A stretch of 64,000 nt of DNA from JAIXWP01 sp041391745 (GCA_041391745.1 JAWKNK010000009.1:1-64000); one strand, 5' to 3'. Positions 8,508 through 17,555 are shown, numbered from the stretch's first letter. Notes: generated from the letters alone by a model not told the origin. Program-made: numbers and translations.

Positions 8508-10049
8508 ATGAAAAAACCCGCAATATTCCTCTTACTACTCCTTCTCCCCGCAATCGCTTTCACTCAATCAAAACAAGACAAAGCGATAATCGCAAAACTG
8601 GACGCTACATTCCAACAAGCAATCACCGATTTTAATGTGCCCGGAATGGCCATCGCAATCGTGAAAGATGGAAAAGTAATTCTTGCTAAAGGATACGGCG
8701 TGAAAGACGTCAGAACGAAAGAACCGGTGACCGAAAACACTTCATTTGCTATCGCGAGCAATTCTAAAGCATTCACTGCAGCAGCACTTGCCACTTTGGT
8801 AGACGAAGGCAAAATTTCTTGGAACGATAAAGTTAAAACTTACCTTCCCTACTTCGAACTCTACTCCCCATACGTGTCTGAAGAAATGGCGATTCGCGAT
8901 TTGCTATGCCATCGCTCTGGTCTTGCCACATTTTCCGGCGACCTCATTTGGTACGGTTCCAACCATTCAAGAGAAGAGGTCATAAAAAGAGCCAAATACC
9001 TCGAACCTGTATATGGTTTCAGAGAAGATTATGGATACAGCAATATCATGTTTTTAGCGGCAGGAGAAATCATTCCTGTGGTAACCGGAAAATCATGGGA
9101 CGAATACATACAAGAAAAATTCTTCGCGCCATTGGAAATGACAAACGCCAATACAAGCATCACTCAATTTAAACCAGGTCAAGACATCGCAACCCCACAT
9201 AACGAGAAGGATGGGGTCAATATTGCTATCGATTACGTGAATTGGGACAATATCGCGCCTGCTGGAAGCATCAACGCTTCTGTTGCCAACCTTTCACAAT
9301 GGATTCAGCTGCAACTCGGAAAAGGTACGCTAAACGGCAACAAATTCTGGAGCGAAAAGCGCTCTTATGAAATGTGGGAAAATTACACTCCAAAATCAGT
9401 GAGCGCCTGGCAAAGAAAAAACATGCCTACAAGGCATTTCAACGGTTACGGGCTGGGCTGGGAACTCATGGAATACGGAGGACAAAAAATTGTGTCTCAC
9501 GGCGGTGGCTACGACGGTATGATTAGCAAGACGGTCTTGATTCCAGAAAAAAATATCGGTTTTGTGATTCTAACCAATAATATCAATAGCCTTCCAAGTG
9601 CACTTTCTTTCAGTATTCTTGATGCTTTCTTAGATGTGAAAGACACTCAAGATTGGCCGGCACTTTTCCTCAAGTTTAAAAAAGACGACGAAGCAAACGC
9701 GCCACTAGCTCTAAAAGAAAAAGAGGACAAAAGACTCAAAAACACCCAACCGAGCTTGACTTTAGACCAATATTGTGGCACTTACGAAAGTGAAATGTAT
9801 GGAGCGGTGGAAATCACTAAAAAGGACGATAAAACCCTTATTATTGATTTCAAACCAACAGACCTGTTCAAGGGCACTTTAACACATTGGCACCTCGATA
9901 CTTTTCAGCTCAATTGGAGCACTCAAATGATGCTCCCATCAGGTGAAGCCACATTTATTATCAATAAAGATGGCGAAGTTGAAGAACTACGTGTGGTGGT
10001 CGAAAACCCCGATTTTGACTTCACTGAGCTTAAATTGATGAAAAAATAG
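8508..10049 (+). CDS. Secreted serine hydrolase, class C beta-lactamase/PBP-like fold
   Basis: A 513-residue periplasmic or surface enzyme of the beta-lactamase (Pfam PF00144) family. A clean signal peptide (residues 1-19, ending AFTQ) leads into the catalytic domain. Active-site motifs are all present: SxxK as SNSK at 84-87, YxN as YSN at 177-179, and the HxG-type triad as HGGG at 331-334. Residues about 400-510 match the DUF3471-like C-terminal domain often found on these proteins. Such enzymes are usually peptidases or esterases acting on D-amino acid peptides, not true antibiotic-hydrolysing lactamases; substrate unknown. I chose ATG 8508 because longer starts run through the repeat array. 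tRNA-Arg follows downstream. Confidence 0.9.
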   Translation: MKKPAIFLLLLLLPAIAFTQSKQDKAIIAKLDATFQQAITDFNVPGMAIAIVKDGKVILAKGYGVKDVRTKEPVTENTSFAIASNSKAFTAAALATLVDEGKISWNDKVKTYLPYFELYSPYVSEEMAIRDLLCHRSGLATFSGDLIWYGSNHSREEVIKRAKYLEPVYGFREDYGYSNIMFLAAGEIIPVVTGKSWDEYIQEKFFAPLEMTNANTSITQFKPGQDIATPHNEKDGVNIAIDYVNWDNIAPAGSINASVANLSQWIQLQLGKGTLNGNKFWSEKRSYEMWENYTPKSVSAWQRKNMPTRHFNGYGLGWELMEYGGQKIVSHGGGYDGMISKTVLIPEKNIGFVILTNNINSLPSALSFSILDAFLDVKDTQDWPALFLKFKKDDEANAPLALKEKEDKRLKNTQPSLTLDQYCGTYESEMYGAVEITKKDDKTLIIDFKPTDLFKGTLTHWHLDTFQLNWSTQMMLPSGEATFIINKDGEVEELRVVVENPDFDFTELKLMKK

Positions 10050-10068
10050 GAGATTTTAAAAAAATACG

Positions 10069-10076
10069 TATATTTG
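10069..10076 (+). promoter_or_regulatory. -7 box TATATTTG upstream of tRNA-Arg
   Basis: A full match to the Bacteroidota -7 consensus TAnnTTTG, 18 bases before the mature tRNA 5' end. A TTTTA run about 12 bases upstream is a poor -33 candidate. Position and match make this the likely tRNA promoter. Confidence 0.6.
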
Positions 10077-10094
10077 CGCCCGCTTTAAGCAAAT

Positions 10095-10168
10095 GGCACC
10101 GTAGCTCAACTGGATAGAGCATCTGACTACGGATCAGAAGGTTTGGGGTTCGACTCCCTACGGTGTCA
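10095..10168 (+). tRNA. tRNA-Arg (anticodon ACG)
   Basis: 74 bases fold into a full cloverleaf. Acceptor arm GGCACCG pairs with CGGTGTC (one G-T pair). The D arm lies around AGCTCAACTGGATAGAGC. The anticodon stem TCTGA/TCAGA encloses loop CTACGGA with ACG at 34-36. The T arm contains GGTTCGACTCC, and the discriminator base is A. CCA is not encoded. Adenosine at position 34 implies editing to inosine by TadA to read CGU, CGC and CGA. Confidence 0.95.
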
Positions 10169-10181
10169 CTGGATAGCAAAG

Positions 10182-10210
10182 AAAAGACGTCAATATTGAC
10201 GTCTTTTTTT
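10182..10210 (+). terminator. Intrinsic terminator after tRNA-Arg
   Basis: A perfect 26-base palindrome centred at 10194/10195 (core GACGTCAAT/ATTGACGTC) runs straight into a T tract at 10204-10210. It lies 14 bases after the tRNA 3' end. Confidence 0.85.
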
Positions 10211-10282
10211 ATTTATCTACCTTCAATTCACTCAAAGACAGCCCCTTTCCACAAACTCTAAAGAGCTTTATACTAAGTCACC

Positions 10283-10290
10283 TAAATTTG
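10283..10290 (+). promoter_or_regulatory. -7 box TAAATTTG for the sensor kinase gene
   Basis: A full TAnnTTTG match, 29 bases before the ATG at 10320. A TTTA lies about 15 bases upstream. It follows the tRNA terminator, so the kinase gene has its own transcription start. Confidence 0.55.
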
Positions 10291-10319
10291 CACACTTTCT
10301 TCCATCATTTTTGCTCAGA

Positions 10320-13163
10320 ATGAAGCACTATATCGCATTTGTAGTAATCCTTATCACCGGATATCTTCCGCTCAATGCGCAACAAATGCTATTCTTCGAA
10401 AAAGATCGAGATCAAGGACTCCCAAGCAATGAAATTTTCGATTTGGCTACTCACAGCAGCGGTCTGATGTATGTTTCCTTCGATAAAGGTCTTTTTGAAT
10501 TCAACGGGAATTCATTCAAAAAAATCCCATTCAAAAACTACAAAAGCAATTCTGTAACCAGTGTTTGCTTCGACGCAGAAGGTACCACTTGGTGCCGAAA
10601 CTTCTCCAATCAGATCTTCTATATGAAAAATGATTCGATGTTTCCACTGCCGATAGAAACTGAAATTCTCGGTGGAGAAAATATAATTGATCTAAAATCA
10701 AATAAGAAATTCGTCTATTGCATCACCGAATCAAAGCTGATACAGATTGATCCAATCACAAAAAAAATTGAGTCGCTCCTCGTCCACCCCAACCTTTTTT
10801 CATTCGACATCAGTGAAAGCGAAGCCTTCCTTTCTTCAGCAGACGGTAAAAGTCTAATTACAAAAGACCTCGCGAAAACTCAGATTACAACAGATAAAAA
10901 ATCGAGAGTTACTACATTCAATGGAGATTTTTATACGGCTCACGTAGAAGATAACAGCATAAAAATTAGAAGACGCTATCAAAACAATCTGAACGATTTT
11001 TCTCGAATTCCCTGTGAACCCAATACCATTCTTCTAAATTTTCAGCACTCATCGAATTACTTATTTGCCGCCACAAACAATGGAATATTTATTATCGAAA
11101 GGGACGGCACTTATCAAATACTTCCTATAAAACACAGAGTATCAGATGCAGCAGAGGATCGCGAAGGTGGAATTTGGATAGCTACCTTGGATAATGGATT
11201 GATACACATTCCTTCTACCGAAATTGTGTTGGAAATCCCTAATCCGCTCGATCAGCAATTCAATGATATCACTTTGACAAATGAGGGATATGTAGCGTGT
11301 ACAAACAAAGGGAACGTTATCTACTTCGACCGGAACTTTCATCTGCAAAAGGAATTAAATCCTGGAAATGGCAGTAATCTGGGATTTATAAAATTCGATG
11401 CGAAAACAGGGGCTGTCTTCACTACAACAGGTACTATAGACCAGCACAACGCTTTCCAATCATACTATTTCGGAAAGGATGTAGCATTCACTCCAAACAA
11501 TATTATTTACGGAACACATGCTGGACTCTATGTAAAAAACATCACCTCTCTTCCTCCTTACTTCAATGCCCAAAAGATCGAGCATATTATCACTGAAAAT
11601 GGAACCTTCTATTCCATCCGAAAACAACGCGTTCGCAAAATTCAAGAACTAAATCCAAATGAATTACTCGTCGCCTTCTCTGATGGTTTGTACTACTACT
11701 CTGCTTCGGGGTCAAAAGAAATCCTTGATGAAAATGGCCAGCCCATTTTCGCTACTTCCTTATTTCAAATAAATAACTACACTTGGATCACAACAACCAA
11801 TAATGGACTCATCGGACTCAATGGGCTGAACATTGACTTTCATTATACAGAAAAAAATGGCTTAAGTTCCAATCTAACTTTGGATGCCATTTTCAATGAA
11901 AACAACGAACTCTACGTTATTACTGGAACGGGAATAGACCGTCTGAATCCGCTCACTGGCTACATCTATTCTCTTTCTGATAATCTTGGAATAAGCCATC
12001 TTAATTTCTACAAACTACTCCAAGTTGACGAAACGATAATCGCCGTTTCAAATAAAGGAATTATTTCTATTCCCCAAAAAATAGAAAAAAACAGACCGTT
12101 ACCCATCATTCACCTGAATGGCCTTTACAACAAAAAACACACATGGTTTAATCACAATTCCCAGCTCTCTTACGATAACAACAACGTGACATTAAAATGG
12201 AATTTATACAGCTTTACGAATGCCAATGCAACAACCATTCAAGCACGCATTCTGCCCATAAACGAAGAGTGGGTGCGTATTCCAGCTGGTCAAAACGAAT
12301 TTATAATCAACAACCTCATTCCAGGAAAATACACATTTGAAATCCAAGTTCCATTCGAAAATTCCACACTGAAAAAATTCAATTTTGAAATCCTCACTCC
12401 GTGGTGGCATTTGTGGTGGATCAGATTACTTGAAGTATTCTCCATACTATTTATTATCTATTTTGTATTTAAGAAAATAGTAAATTATTATAGAAAAAAA
12501 CAAGAAGTAAAAGCACAGCTTATCCAGTCGCAACTCACTGCTCTTCATGCTCAAATGAACCCTCACTTCCTTTACAATGTGCTCAATTCATTGCAAGGGA
12601 TGATCTATAGCAAACGTATCAATGAAGCAGGGAATTTTGTATCCTTCTTTTCCGAACACTTAAGGAACATTTTAAAAGTTTCAGACCAACAAGAAATTAG
12701 TTTGAAATCGGAAATAGAAGGACTCAAGACTTATCTTCAACTAGAGAAATTTAGGTTTGAAACAGGCTTTAATTATAAAATAATCAAGCACCCTGATTTG
12801 CAAGATCATTTGCAAATCCCTTCAATGATTATTCAGCCATTTGTCGAAAATGCATTGAAACACGGACTCCTCAATAAACAAGGAGAAAAACAGATCCAAG
12901 TGGAGTTTACACTGAACAACCCCAATGAAATCTTAGTCACCATTCAAGACAATGGTATTGGCAGAAAAGCATCAGCTGAAATAAATGAAAAAAGAAAAGA
13001 CAAACCAGATTCATTTGCCACCCACGCCATTTATAACCGCATAGAACTCATCAACAAAGTAAGAAGTCAAAAAGTAAAATGTGACATCATTGATTTGTCC
13101 GATGAAAAACAAAACGCTACTGGAACCAAAGTTGAACTCACGATTCCCATTCTAGAACAATGA
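10320..13163 (+). CDS. LytS/YesM-type sensor histidine kinase with Reg_prop beta-propeller sensor
   Basis: A 947-residue membrane kinase. A signal peptide (residues 1-20) is followed by a large periplasmic sensor made of Reg_prop-type propeller blades; EGGIWIATLDNGLIHIP near residue 280 is a clear blade. A Y_Y_Y-like segment ends near 690, and one membrane helix (LLEVFSILFIIYFVF, about 700-715) precedes a short coiled linker. The kinase is the His_kinase (PF06580) type: QMNPHFLYNVLNSLQ with the phosphorylated His at about 749, PFVENALKHG near 844, and DNGIGRKAS as the G box. Its stop overlaps the start of the response regulator gene by 4 bp. The ligand is unknown. ATG 10320 was preferred over an upstream TTG. 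Confidence 0.9.
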   Translation: MKHYIAFVVILITGYLPLNAQQMLFFEKDRDQGLPSNEIFDLATHSSGLMYVSFDKGLFEFNGNSFKKIPFKNYKSNSVTSVCFDAEGTTWCRNFSNQIFYMKNDSMFPLPIETEILGGENIIDLKSNKKFVYCITESKLIQIDPITKKIESLLVHPNLFSFDISESEAFLSSADGKSLITKDLAKTQITTDKKSRVTTFNGDFYTAHVEDNSIKIRRRYQNNLNDFSRIPCEPNTILLNFQHSSNYLFAATNNGIFIIERDGTYQILPIKHRVSDAAEDREGGIWIATLDNGLIHIPSTEIVLEIPNPLDQQFNDITLTNEGYVACTNKGNVIYFDRNFHLQKELNPGNGSNLGFIKFDAKTGAVFTTTGTIDQHNAFQSYYFGKDVAFTPNNIIYGTHAGLYVKNITSLPPYFNAQKIEHIITENGTFYSIRKQRVRKIQELNPNELLVAFSDGLYYYSASGSKEILDENGQPIFATSLFQINNYTWITTTNNGLIGLNGLNIDFHYTEKNGLSSNLTLDAIFNENNELYVITGTGIDRLNPLTGYIYSLSDNLGISHLNFYKLLQVDETIIAVSNKGIISIPQKIEKNRPLPIIHLNGLYNKKHTWFNHNSQLSYDNNNVTLKWNLYSFTNANATTIQARILPINEEWVRIPAGQNEFIINNLIPGKYTFEIQVPFENSTLKKFNFEILTPWWHLWWIRLLEVFSILFIIYFVFKKIVNYYRKKQEVKAQLIQSQLTALHAQMNPHFLYNVLNSLQGMIYSKRINEAGNFVSFFSEHLRNILKVSDQQEISLKSEIEGLKTYLQLEKFRFETGFNYKIIKHPDLQDHLQIPSMIIQPFVENALKHGLLNKQGEKQIQVEFTLNNPNEILVTIQDNGIGRKASAEINEKRKDKPDSFATHAIYNRIELINKVRSQKVKCDIIDLSDEKQNATGTKVELTIPILEQ

Positions 13164-13510
13164 ATATTATTATTATAGACGACGAATCCAATGCCCGCGC
13201 AGCACTCACAGGTATGATTCAGGAAAATTTTCCTGAAATAACCATTATCGGTGAAGCAGAAAATTTAGTGACCGGTGTAAACCTCATCAAATCAATGTCA
13301 CCTGATCTTGTATTGCTCGACATAGAAATGCCCGGTCATTTAGGTGTGGACATATTGGATTTTTTTCAGCCAGAAGAAATCAATTTTGAAATCGTATTCG
13401 TCACTGCCTACAATGATTACGCACTTAGAGCATTCGAGTTGGCTGCAGTCGATTACTTGCTAAAACCCACGCGCAATGAGCATTTTGCAAAAGGGCGTTT
13501 TCTAAAGTAG
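13160..13510 (+). CDS. Response regulator receiver domain, 5' part of a frame-broken LytTR regulator
   Basis: The first 116 residues are a CheY-like receiver: acidic pocket IIIIDDES at 3-10, phosphorylated Asp 54 in DLVLLDIEMPG, FVTAYNDYA with the conserved Thr, and the LLKPTR lysine near 107. The frame then fails after EHFAKG and stops at 13510. The next bases, one frame over, encode VEKTIGKESSQVNFNLLKEF and lead to the LytTR domain at 13618. This is the partner of the kinase just upstream, whose stop it overlaps by 4 bp. Confidence 0.85.
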   Translation: MNIIIIDDESNARAALTGMIQENFPEITIIGEAENLVTGVNLIKSMSPDLVLLDIEMPGHLGVDILDFFQPEEINFEIVFVTAYNDYALRAFELAAVDYLLKPTRNEHFAKGRFLK

Positions 13511-13617
13511 AAAAAACCATTGGCAAAGAATCTTCACAAGTAAATTTTAATCTGTTGAAAGAGTTTTGAAAAAAGGAACTCAATAAAATCGCGTTCAATG
13601 TAGGAGAAGGAATACAA

Positions 13618-13911
13618 GTGGTTGAAACCAATGATATTCTTTACCTTCAAGCTAGTAGTTCTTATACGCACGTATTTTTATCCAACGGAGCAAAACTCAC
13701 GATATCTAAAACACTTCAGGAATTCAACGGATTGGAATTCCAAGGTTCTTTTTTCAGAATAAATCGTAGTTATATCATCAACGTCAACGCAGTATCGAAA
13801 ATCTCCAAAAAAAATGGGGGCTACGTTGTTATGAAAGATGGCACCGAAATATCAGCTTCTGTAGAAAAAAGACAGCAGCTTTTCAACTTTTTTGGTGATC
13901 GAATATTCTAA
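13618..13911 (+). CDS. LytTR DNA-binding domain, 3' part of the same frame-broken regulator
   Basis: 97 residues of LytTR type: VVETNDILYLQASSSYTHV, then LTISKTLQEF, SFFRINRSYIINVNAVSKI and the C-terminal VEKRQQLFNFF helix. LytTR domains bind direct repeats with beta-strand loops. The GTG at 13618 is only the first start-like codon after an in-frame TGA at about 13569; the same frame encodes plausible regulator linker before that TGA. With the receiver half, the repaired protein would be about 250 residues. The stop overlaps that of the convergent outer-membrane gene by 4 bp. Confidence 0.85.
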   Translation: MVETNDILYLQASSSYTHVFLSNGAKLTISKTLQEFNGLEFQGSFFRINRSYIINVNAVSKISKKNGGYVVMKDGTEISASVEKRQQLFNFFGDRIF

Positions 13912-14855
13912 ATCGTAAAACTAGCGATCAACCACTTATTCCATGCATGTTCCGTGTAATCGAACATTTTAATAGTATCTCTTGAAAATCCAAGTGAAAT
14001 ATCGAAGGTGTATTTATCCTTGATAAAAAACTCCACTCCAGTAGAAAAATAACCTCCAAAACCAATTTTGGTTGGACTATTCTGCAAGGTCAATAATTGA
14101 TTAGGATTTTGAGCTCCGACAAATAAATCATAAGATCTATTCTCAATTCGAATCTGATTCTTTTCTACTTGAGTTCCGAGCATACTCGCTCCAAATTGAA
14201 AATACCAATTCGTCATCTCATTCATCATCACACCAGCGCGATAGCCCAAATTCGCATCGAAACGCTGTTCATTTCCTGAAATCGTAAATGTTCTGATGTC
14301 TTGCTGTGCGTTTTGCTGTTGCCCCGTTCCTATCAATCGAAGCGTAAACACATCTACTGCCTTCAATTTTACTGTATTAAAATTAAAGACTAAAGCTTTA
14401 TACTTACCCCAATTGTATTTAATCTGCATACCCACGTAAAATGCGGGGGTATAACGCATATTCATTGGATTCGAATCGTAAGGAACTTCTACCCCTGTTG
14501 CATTTAAATCCTGAGTTATTTGCTGATAATCCCTCACAAATGTATTCGGATCTATTCGTTCAGCAATTGAATAGCAGCGCACACCATCTGGTCGGCCCAA
14601 ATCACCGAATATGCACGTTCCGTTGTAAACATTAGCCGTCTTCTTTGATGCAAAATAGCTCCCAATGTTCAAGCCCACGCTCACCCCATGAAAAGGATCT
14701 TCTTCTTCTTCGTCTTCCTCCTCTTCGTCTGGATCTGTAGGCGAACTCAACGTTGAAATAGGTTGAACATTCATCATCTGATTCATGTTAACCTGACCAA
14801 TGGAGAGAAAAGAAATGACCAAAAAAGCAATTACTAAACTTATCTTTTGCTGCAT
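13908..14855 (-). CDS. Predicted outer-membrane beta-barrel protein with acidic N-terminal stretch
   Basis: A 315-residue exported protein of no family I can name. The signal peptide is residues 1-19 (ending LSIGQ). A Met/Asn-rich stretch is followed by a very acidic run (DPDEEEEDEEEEDP, about 38-51). The rest alternates short amphipathic strands with aromatic girdles (VGLNIGSYFAS, AFYVGMQIKYNWG, YFQFGASMLG, IGFGGYFSTGVEFF) and ends in a C-terminal ASFTI, as in porin-like barrels of Bacteroidota. I chose ATG 14855; a longer start adds 12 non-signal residues. The acidic run may bind divalent metal, which is speculation. Confidence 0.75.
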   Translation of the reverse strand: MQQKISLVIAFLVISFLSIGQVNMNQMMNVQPISTLSSPTDPDEEEEDEEEEDPFHGVSVGLNIGSYFASKKTANVYNGTCIFGDLGRPDGVRCYSIAERIDPNTFVRDYQQITQDLNATGVEVPYDSNPMNMRYTPAFYVGMQIKYNWGKYKALVFNFNTVKLKAVDVFTLRLIGTGQQQNAQQDIRTFTISGNEQRFDANLGYRAGVMMNEMTNWYFQFGASMLGTQVEKNQIRIENRSYDLFVGAQNPNQLLTLQNSPTKIGFGGYFSTGVEFFIKDKYTFDISLGFSRDTIKMFDYTEHAWNKWLIASFTI

Positions 14856-14872
14856 AAACTCATCATTTCCGC

Positions 14873-14880
14873 CAAAAATA
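14873..14880 (-). promoter_or_regulatory. -7 box (minus strand TATTTTTG) for the outer-membrane protein gene
   Basis: A full TAnnTTTG match on the minus strand, 17 bases before ATG 14855. It lies almost back to back with the plus-strand box at 14902, so the two divergent genes share a 63-bp control region. Confidence 0.5.
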
Positions 14881-14901
14881 AACAATTCCACTTCTTTTAG
14901 C

Positions 14902-14909
14902 TAAATTCG
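14902..14909 (+). promoter_or_regulatory. Possible -7 box TAAATTCG for the exonuclease gene
   Basis: Matches TAnnTTTG except for C at the seventh position, a variant that recurs in front of other genes here (see findings). It ends 9 bases before ATG 14919. Confidence 0.35.
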
Positions 14910-14918
14910 CCGTAGTCC

Positions 14919-16280
14919 ATGAAATATGCCATTACAGATATCGAAACCACAGGAAGCCACGCAAGTGGAAACTCCATTATTGAAATCGGTATTTGCATTG
15001 TGGAGGATGATAAAATCATCGAAGAATTTCACACACTACTCAATCCTGGAGTCGTAATACCTCCGTATATCACAGCTCTCACAGGCATTCAAACACACAT
15101 GCTGGAAGGAGCCCCTTCCTTCGAAGATATTGCCGAAGAATTAGCTCAAATATTCGAGGAATCAATATTCGTGGCACATAATGTGAACTTCGATTACAGC
15201 TTTATAAAAGCTGAATTTGACGCCGTAGGATTGAAGTTCAATCCTCCTCGACTTTGTACTATTAAACTAGCTCGTAAAGCATTTCCTGGACTGAGAAGCT
15301 ATGGTCTCGGGAATTTGTGTCGTGACCTAGAAATAACAAATGACGCACCTCACAGAGCGCTCGGAGACGCAAGGGCCACAACTACCCTGTTTTATCAATC
15401 CCTAGCACGAATTTCTGATGAAGATCTGAAAAAATTACTTCATCGAAATTCCACCGAGAATTTCCTTCCTCAACATATAGAACGTGCCGTTTACGACGCA
15501 ATTCCGGAAAGAACTGGTGTCTATTACTTTTTAAACAGCGCAGGAAAACCGATATACATTGGAAAAGCCAAGAACATAAAAAAAAGAATCCGTTCACACT
15601 TGTCTTCAGGATCACTAGGCTCCGCCAAACATCAAGGCTTTATTAAAGAAACGCATTCATTTCGTTTTCGTGAAACAGGAAACGAATTAATCGCATTGCT
15701 ATGGGAAGATGCCGAAATAAGAAAGTATTGGCCTGCATACAATCGCGCACAAAAAGCCAAAACCAATTATTATAACATCATTACCTACACAGACCAAAAA
15801 GGCTACAATCGATTGGCGGTACATAAAGGGAAATTTGCATCGGGCATCATCAAATCTTTCACCTCTTCCTATGCGGCCAAAAATTGGTTGCTTCAACTAG
15901 CCGAGCGTTTTCAAATGGACTTGCGCTTATTTGGAGTAGACACGGGTTGGAATGAAAATGAACTGCCTTCTCCCCCTGATCACAATATTATTTTAGATGA
16001 AGCTCTTGTGGCAATTCAAGAAGAAGCAGAATCTGCAATACTCGTAAATCAAGGCAAAACAAAGGGTGAAGTTTGTTTCATATTAATTGAAAAAGGACTT
16101 TTCCAAGGATTTGGATTTGTCCCCTATGACACGCCCATTTCAACAATAGATGAAGCTAAAAATTATTTAGAAAAAATTCCAGTCACTGAAGTCAACCAGT
16201 CTATTGCACTTTCACTTTTAGAAAATCCTAGTTCATGGAAAAAAATAAAGGTCCCCAATTTGGAGACCTCTATTGAATAA
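14919..16280 (+). CDS. DEDDh 3'-5' exonuclease fused to a GIY-YIG nuclease domain
   Basis: A 453-residue two-domain DNA enzyme. Residues 1-165 are a DnaQ/PolC-epsilon-like exonuclease: TDIETTG carries catalytic Asp and Glu, FVAHNVNFDYSFI the third acid, and PHRALGDARAT the His and Asp of the DEDDh class. Residues about 198-275 are a UvrC/Cho-like GIY-YIG domain: GVYYFLNSAGKPIYIGKAKN then IKKRIRSHL and NELIALLWEDAEIRKYWPAYN. The C-terminal 170 residues have no recognised motif. This fusion recurs in Bacteroidota and related phyla; the role is probably nucleotide excision or DNA end processing, by inference. There is no link to its neighbours except a divergent promoter region. Confidence 0.92.
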   Translation: MKYAITDIETTGSHASGNSIIEIGICIVEDDKIIEEFHTLLNPGVVIPPYITALTGIQTHMLEGAPSFEDIAEELAQIFEESIFVAHNVNFDYSFIKAEFDAVGLKFNPPRLCTIKLARKAFPGLRSYGLGNLCRDLEITNDAPHRALGDARATTTLFYQSLARISDEDLKKLLHRNSTENFLPQHIERAVYDAIPERTGVYYFLNSAGKPIYIGKAKNIKKRIRSHLSSGSLGSAKHQGFIKETHSFRFRETGNELIALLWEDAEIRKYWPAYNRAQKAKTNYYNIITYTDQKGYNRLAVHKGKFASGIIKSFTSSYAAKNWLLQLAERFQMDLRLFGVDTGWNENELPSPPDHNIILDEALVAIQEEAESAILVNQGKTKGEVCFILIEKGLFQGFGFVPYDTPISTIDEAKNYLEKIPVTEVNQSIALSLLENPSSWKKIKVPNLETSIE

Positions 16281-16294
16281 TATTTTTTAAATGG

Positions 16295-16672
16295 TTACTT
16301 CTTCGTCAGTTTTCCAAACTGAACCTTCTTCCCTCGTATAACATAAATCATCATTGATTTATCATCCATACGCTCCCACAATTTTGGAATAGCAGTCATA
16401 CCTGACTCTTTAGACGAAAATAAATCCTTCTTAACCTTTTCTCCGTTCTTGTCCAATTTTGTATAAACCACAACTCCTTCCTTTGTTGCTGGCCTGTATG
16501 CTTTCCACGTAGATGGATCAAACTTTCCAATGTTCTTTACATTGTCATTATACAAAAAATAATTATCGTCCCCATCAACAAACAAAGCATAGCTAGATGT
16601 AATACCCTCGTCATTCTGACTATGCTGACGCTTGTGAATAGCTGTAGTCAAAGATGGTATCATTTGCGTCAA
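16295..16672 (-). CDS. C-terminal piece of a frame-broken secreted protein
   Basis: The homologous part runs from about 16640 down (HSQNDEGITSSYALFVDGDD) to a basic end (KKVQFGKLTKK). It continues the frame lost at TAG near 16620 in the preceding piece. The residues before His in this frame are out-of-frame noise. Function unknown. The last strands look like beta-propeller or WD-like blades. Confidence 0.7.
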   Translation of the reverse strand: MTQMIPSLTTAIHKRQHSQNDEGITSSYALFVDGDDNYFLYNDNVKNIGKFDPSTWKAYRPATKEGVVVYTKLDKNGEKVKKDLFSSKESGMTAIPKLWERMDDKSMMIYVIRGKKVQFGKLTKK

Positions 16673-17276
16673 ATCTTGTTGCTACTACATCATTATATAC
16701 ATAGTTATAAATCGTTTTCATCGTTGTACCTCCGTTACCATTAGAAACAGTTTGATAGGTGATAAACATGTAATTTTGCTCTGAAAAAACATCGAATGAA
16801 CCATCTGCATGATATACTACATTTCGAATATCATATTCATAGAGTTCTGTCTCCTCCTTACCTTTAGCTTTCTTCTTATCTACTTTTGCTTGCTGCTTTT
16901 CCGTTCTAAACTCAGAAAATAAATCCGGACTATAGGGAACCTTATTCATAGTTCCAATCTCACCATTTGAACTATTAAGGGTGATCAACACTAAACCTCC
17001 AGCCTTTTTGGTCGATTTGTTCGAGTACAAACCAATCAAGCGAACTTTACCTCGGTACTCGTCAAATACCATATCATTGATAAACATATCTTCTATCTTT
17101 ACCTCTTGGTCATTTACTTTGGCGCCGCGATCCGAAATTCGAATGATGTGGTACTCATATTCAGCATTCTCCGCTTTTTTAGAAAGCTTTGAATACACTT
17201 TGCCTTGAATGTAAACATTCCCTTCATTATCAATACTAGAATACCCCATAGTAAACTCTTCGTTTACGTAGGGCAA
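16620..17276 (-). CDS. Middle piece of the same frame-broken secreted protein
   Basis: 218 residues with repeating beta motifs (SSIDNEGNVYIQGKVYS, YHADGSFDVFSEQNYMF) and a Lys/Glu-rich insertion near residue 130 (KQQAKVDKKKAKGKEE). Its true beginning continues from the preceding piece: the frame NIDLPYVNEEFTMG joins after EIGVR with one base missing near 17280. No family recognised. Confidence 0.7.
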   Translation of the reverse strand: MPYVNEEFTMGYSSIDNEGNVYIQGKVYSKLSKKAENAEYEYHIIRISDRGAKVNDQEVKIEDMFINDMVFDEYRGKVRLIGLYSNKSTKKAGGLVLITLNSSNGEIGTMNKVPYSPDLFSEFRTEKQQAKVDKKKAKGKEETELYEYDIRNVVYHADGSFDVFSEQNYMFITYQTVSNGNGGTTMKTIYNYVYNDVVATRFDANDTIFDYSYSQASA

Positions 17277-17554
17277 ATCGATATTCTCCGAACTCCAATT
17301 TCATCCATTTCATTATTCAAGACTACAACACTTATTCGCTCATTTTCTTCCTTATCTCTAGCATGAAGCATATAAATCAAGCGCTTACTGCCATCTCCAG
17401 ATGTACTAACACTCAGTTTTCCAACATCACGATTCTTTGAAACTACTTCAATAATTTTTGTAGCATTCGAAGCACCTGAAAGTGTGCTAAGGGGAATCTC
17501 TTGCCAATAGACACCATAGAGTTTATCCTCTTGGCTAGCTGTTAACGCGTACAT
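17264..17554 (-). CDS. Second piece of the same frame-broken secreted protein
   Basis: 96 residues (MYALTASQEDKLYGVYWQEI onward) that follow directly on the signal-peptide piece. Dropping one G near 17557 would join them as FMEDKMYALTAS. The ATG at 17554 is therefore probably internal. Confidence 0.65.
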   Translation of the reverse strand: MYALTASQEDKLYGVYWQEIPLSTLSGASNATKIIEVVSKNRDVGKLSVSTSGDGSKRLIYMLHARDKEENERISVVVLNNEMDEIGVRRISICPT

Positions 17555-17555
17555 T

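Noticed and set aside
9741..10049. Possible separate small gene at the end of the serine hydrolase
   Set aside because: The region is in frame with the hydrolase and fits the known C-terminal DUF3471-like domain.
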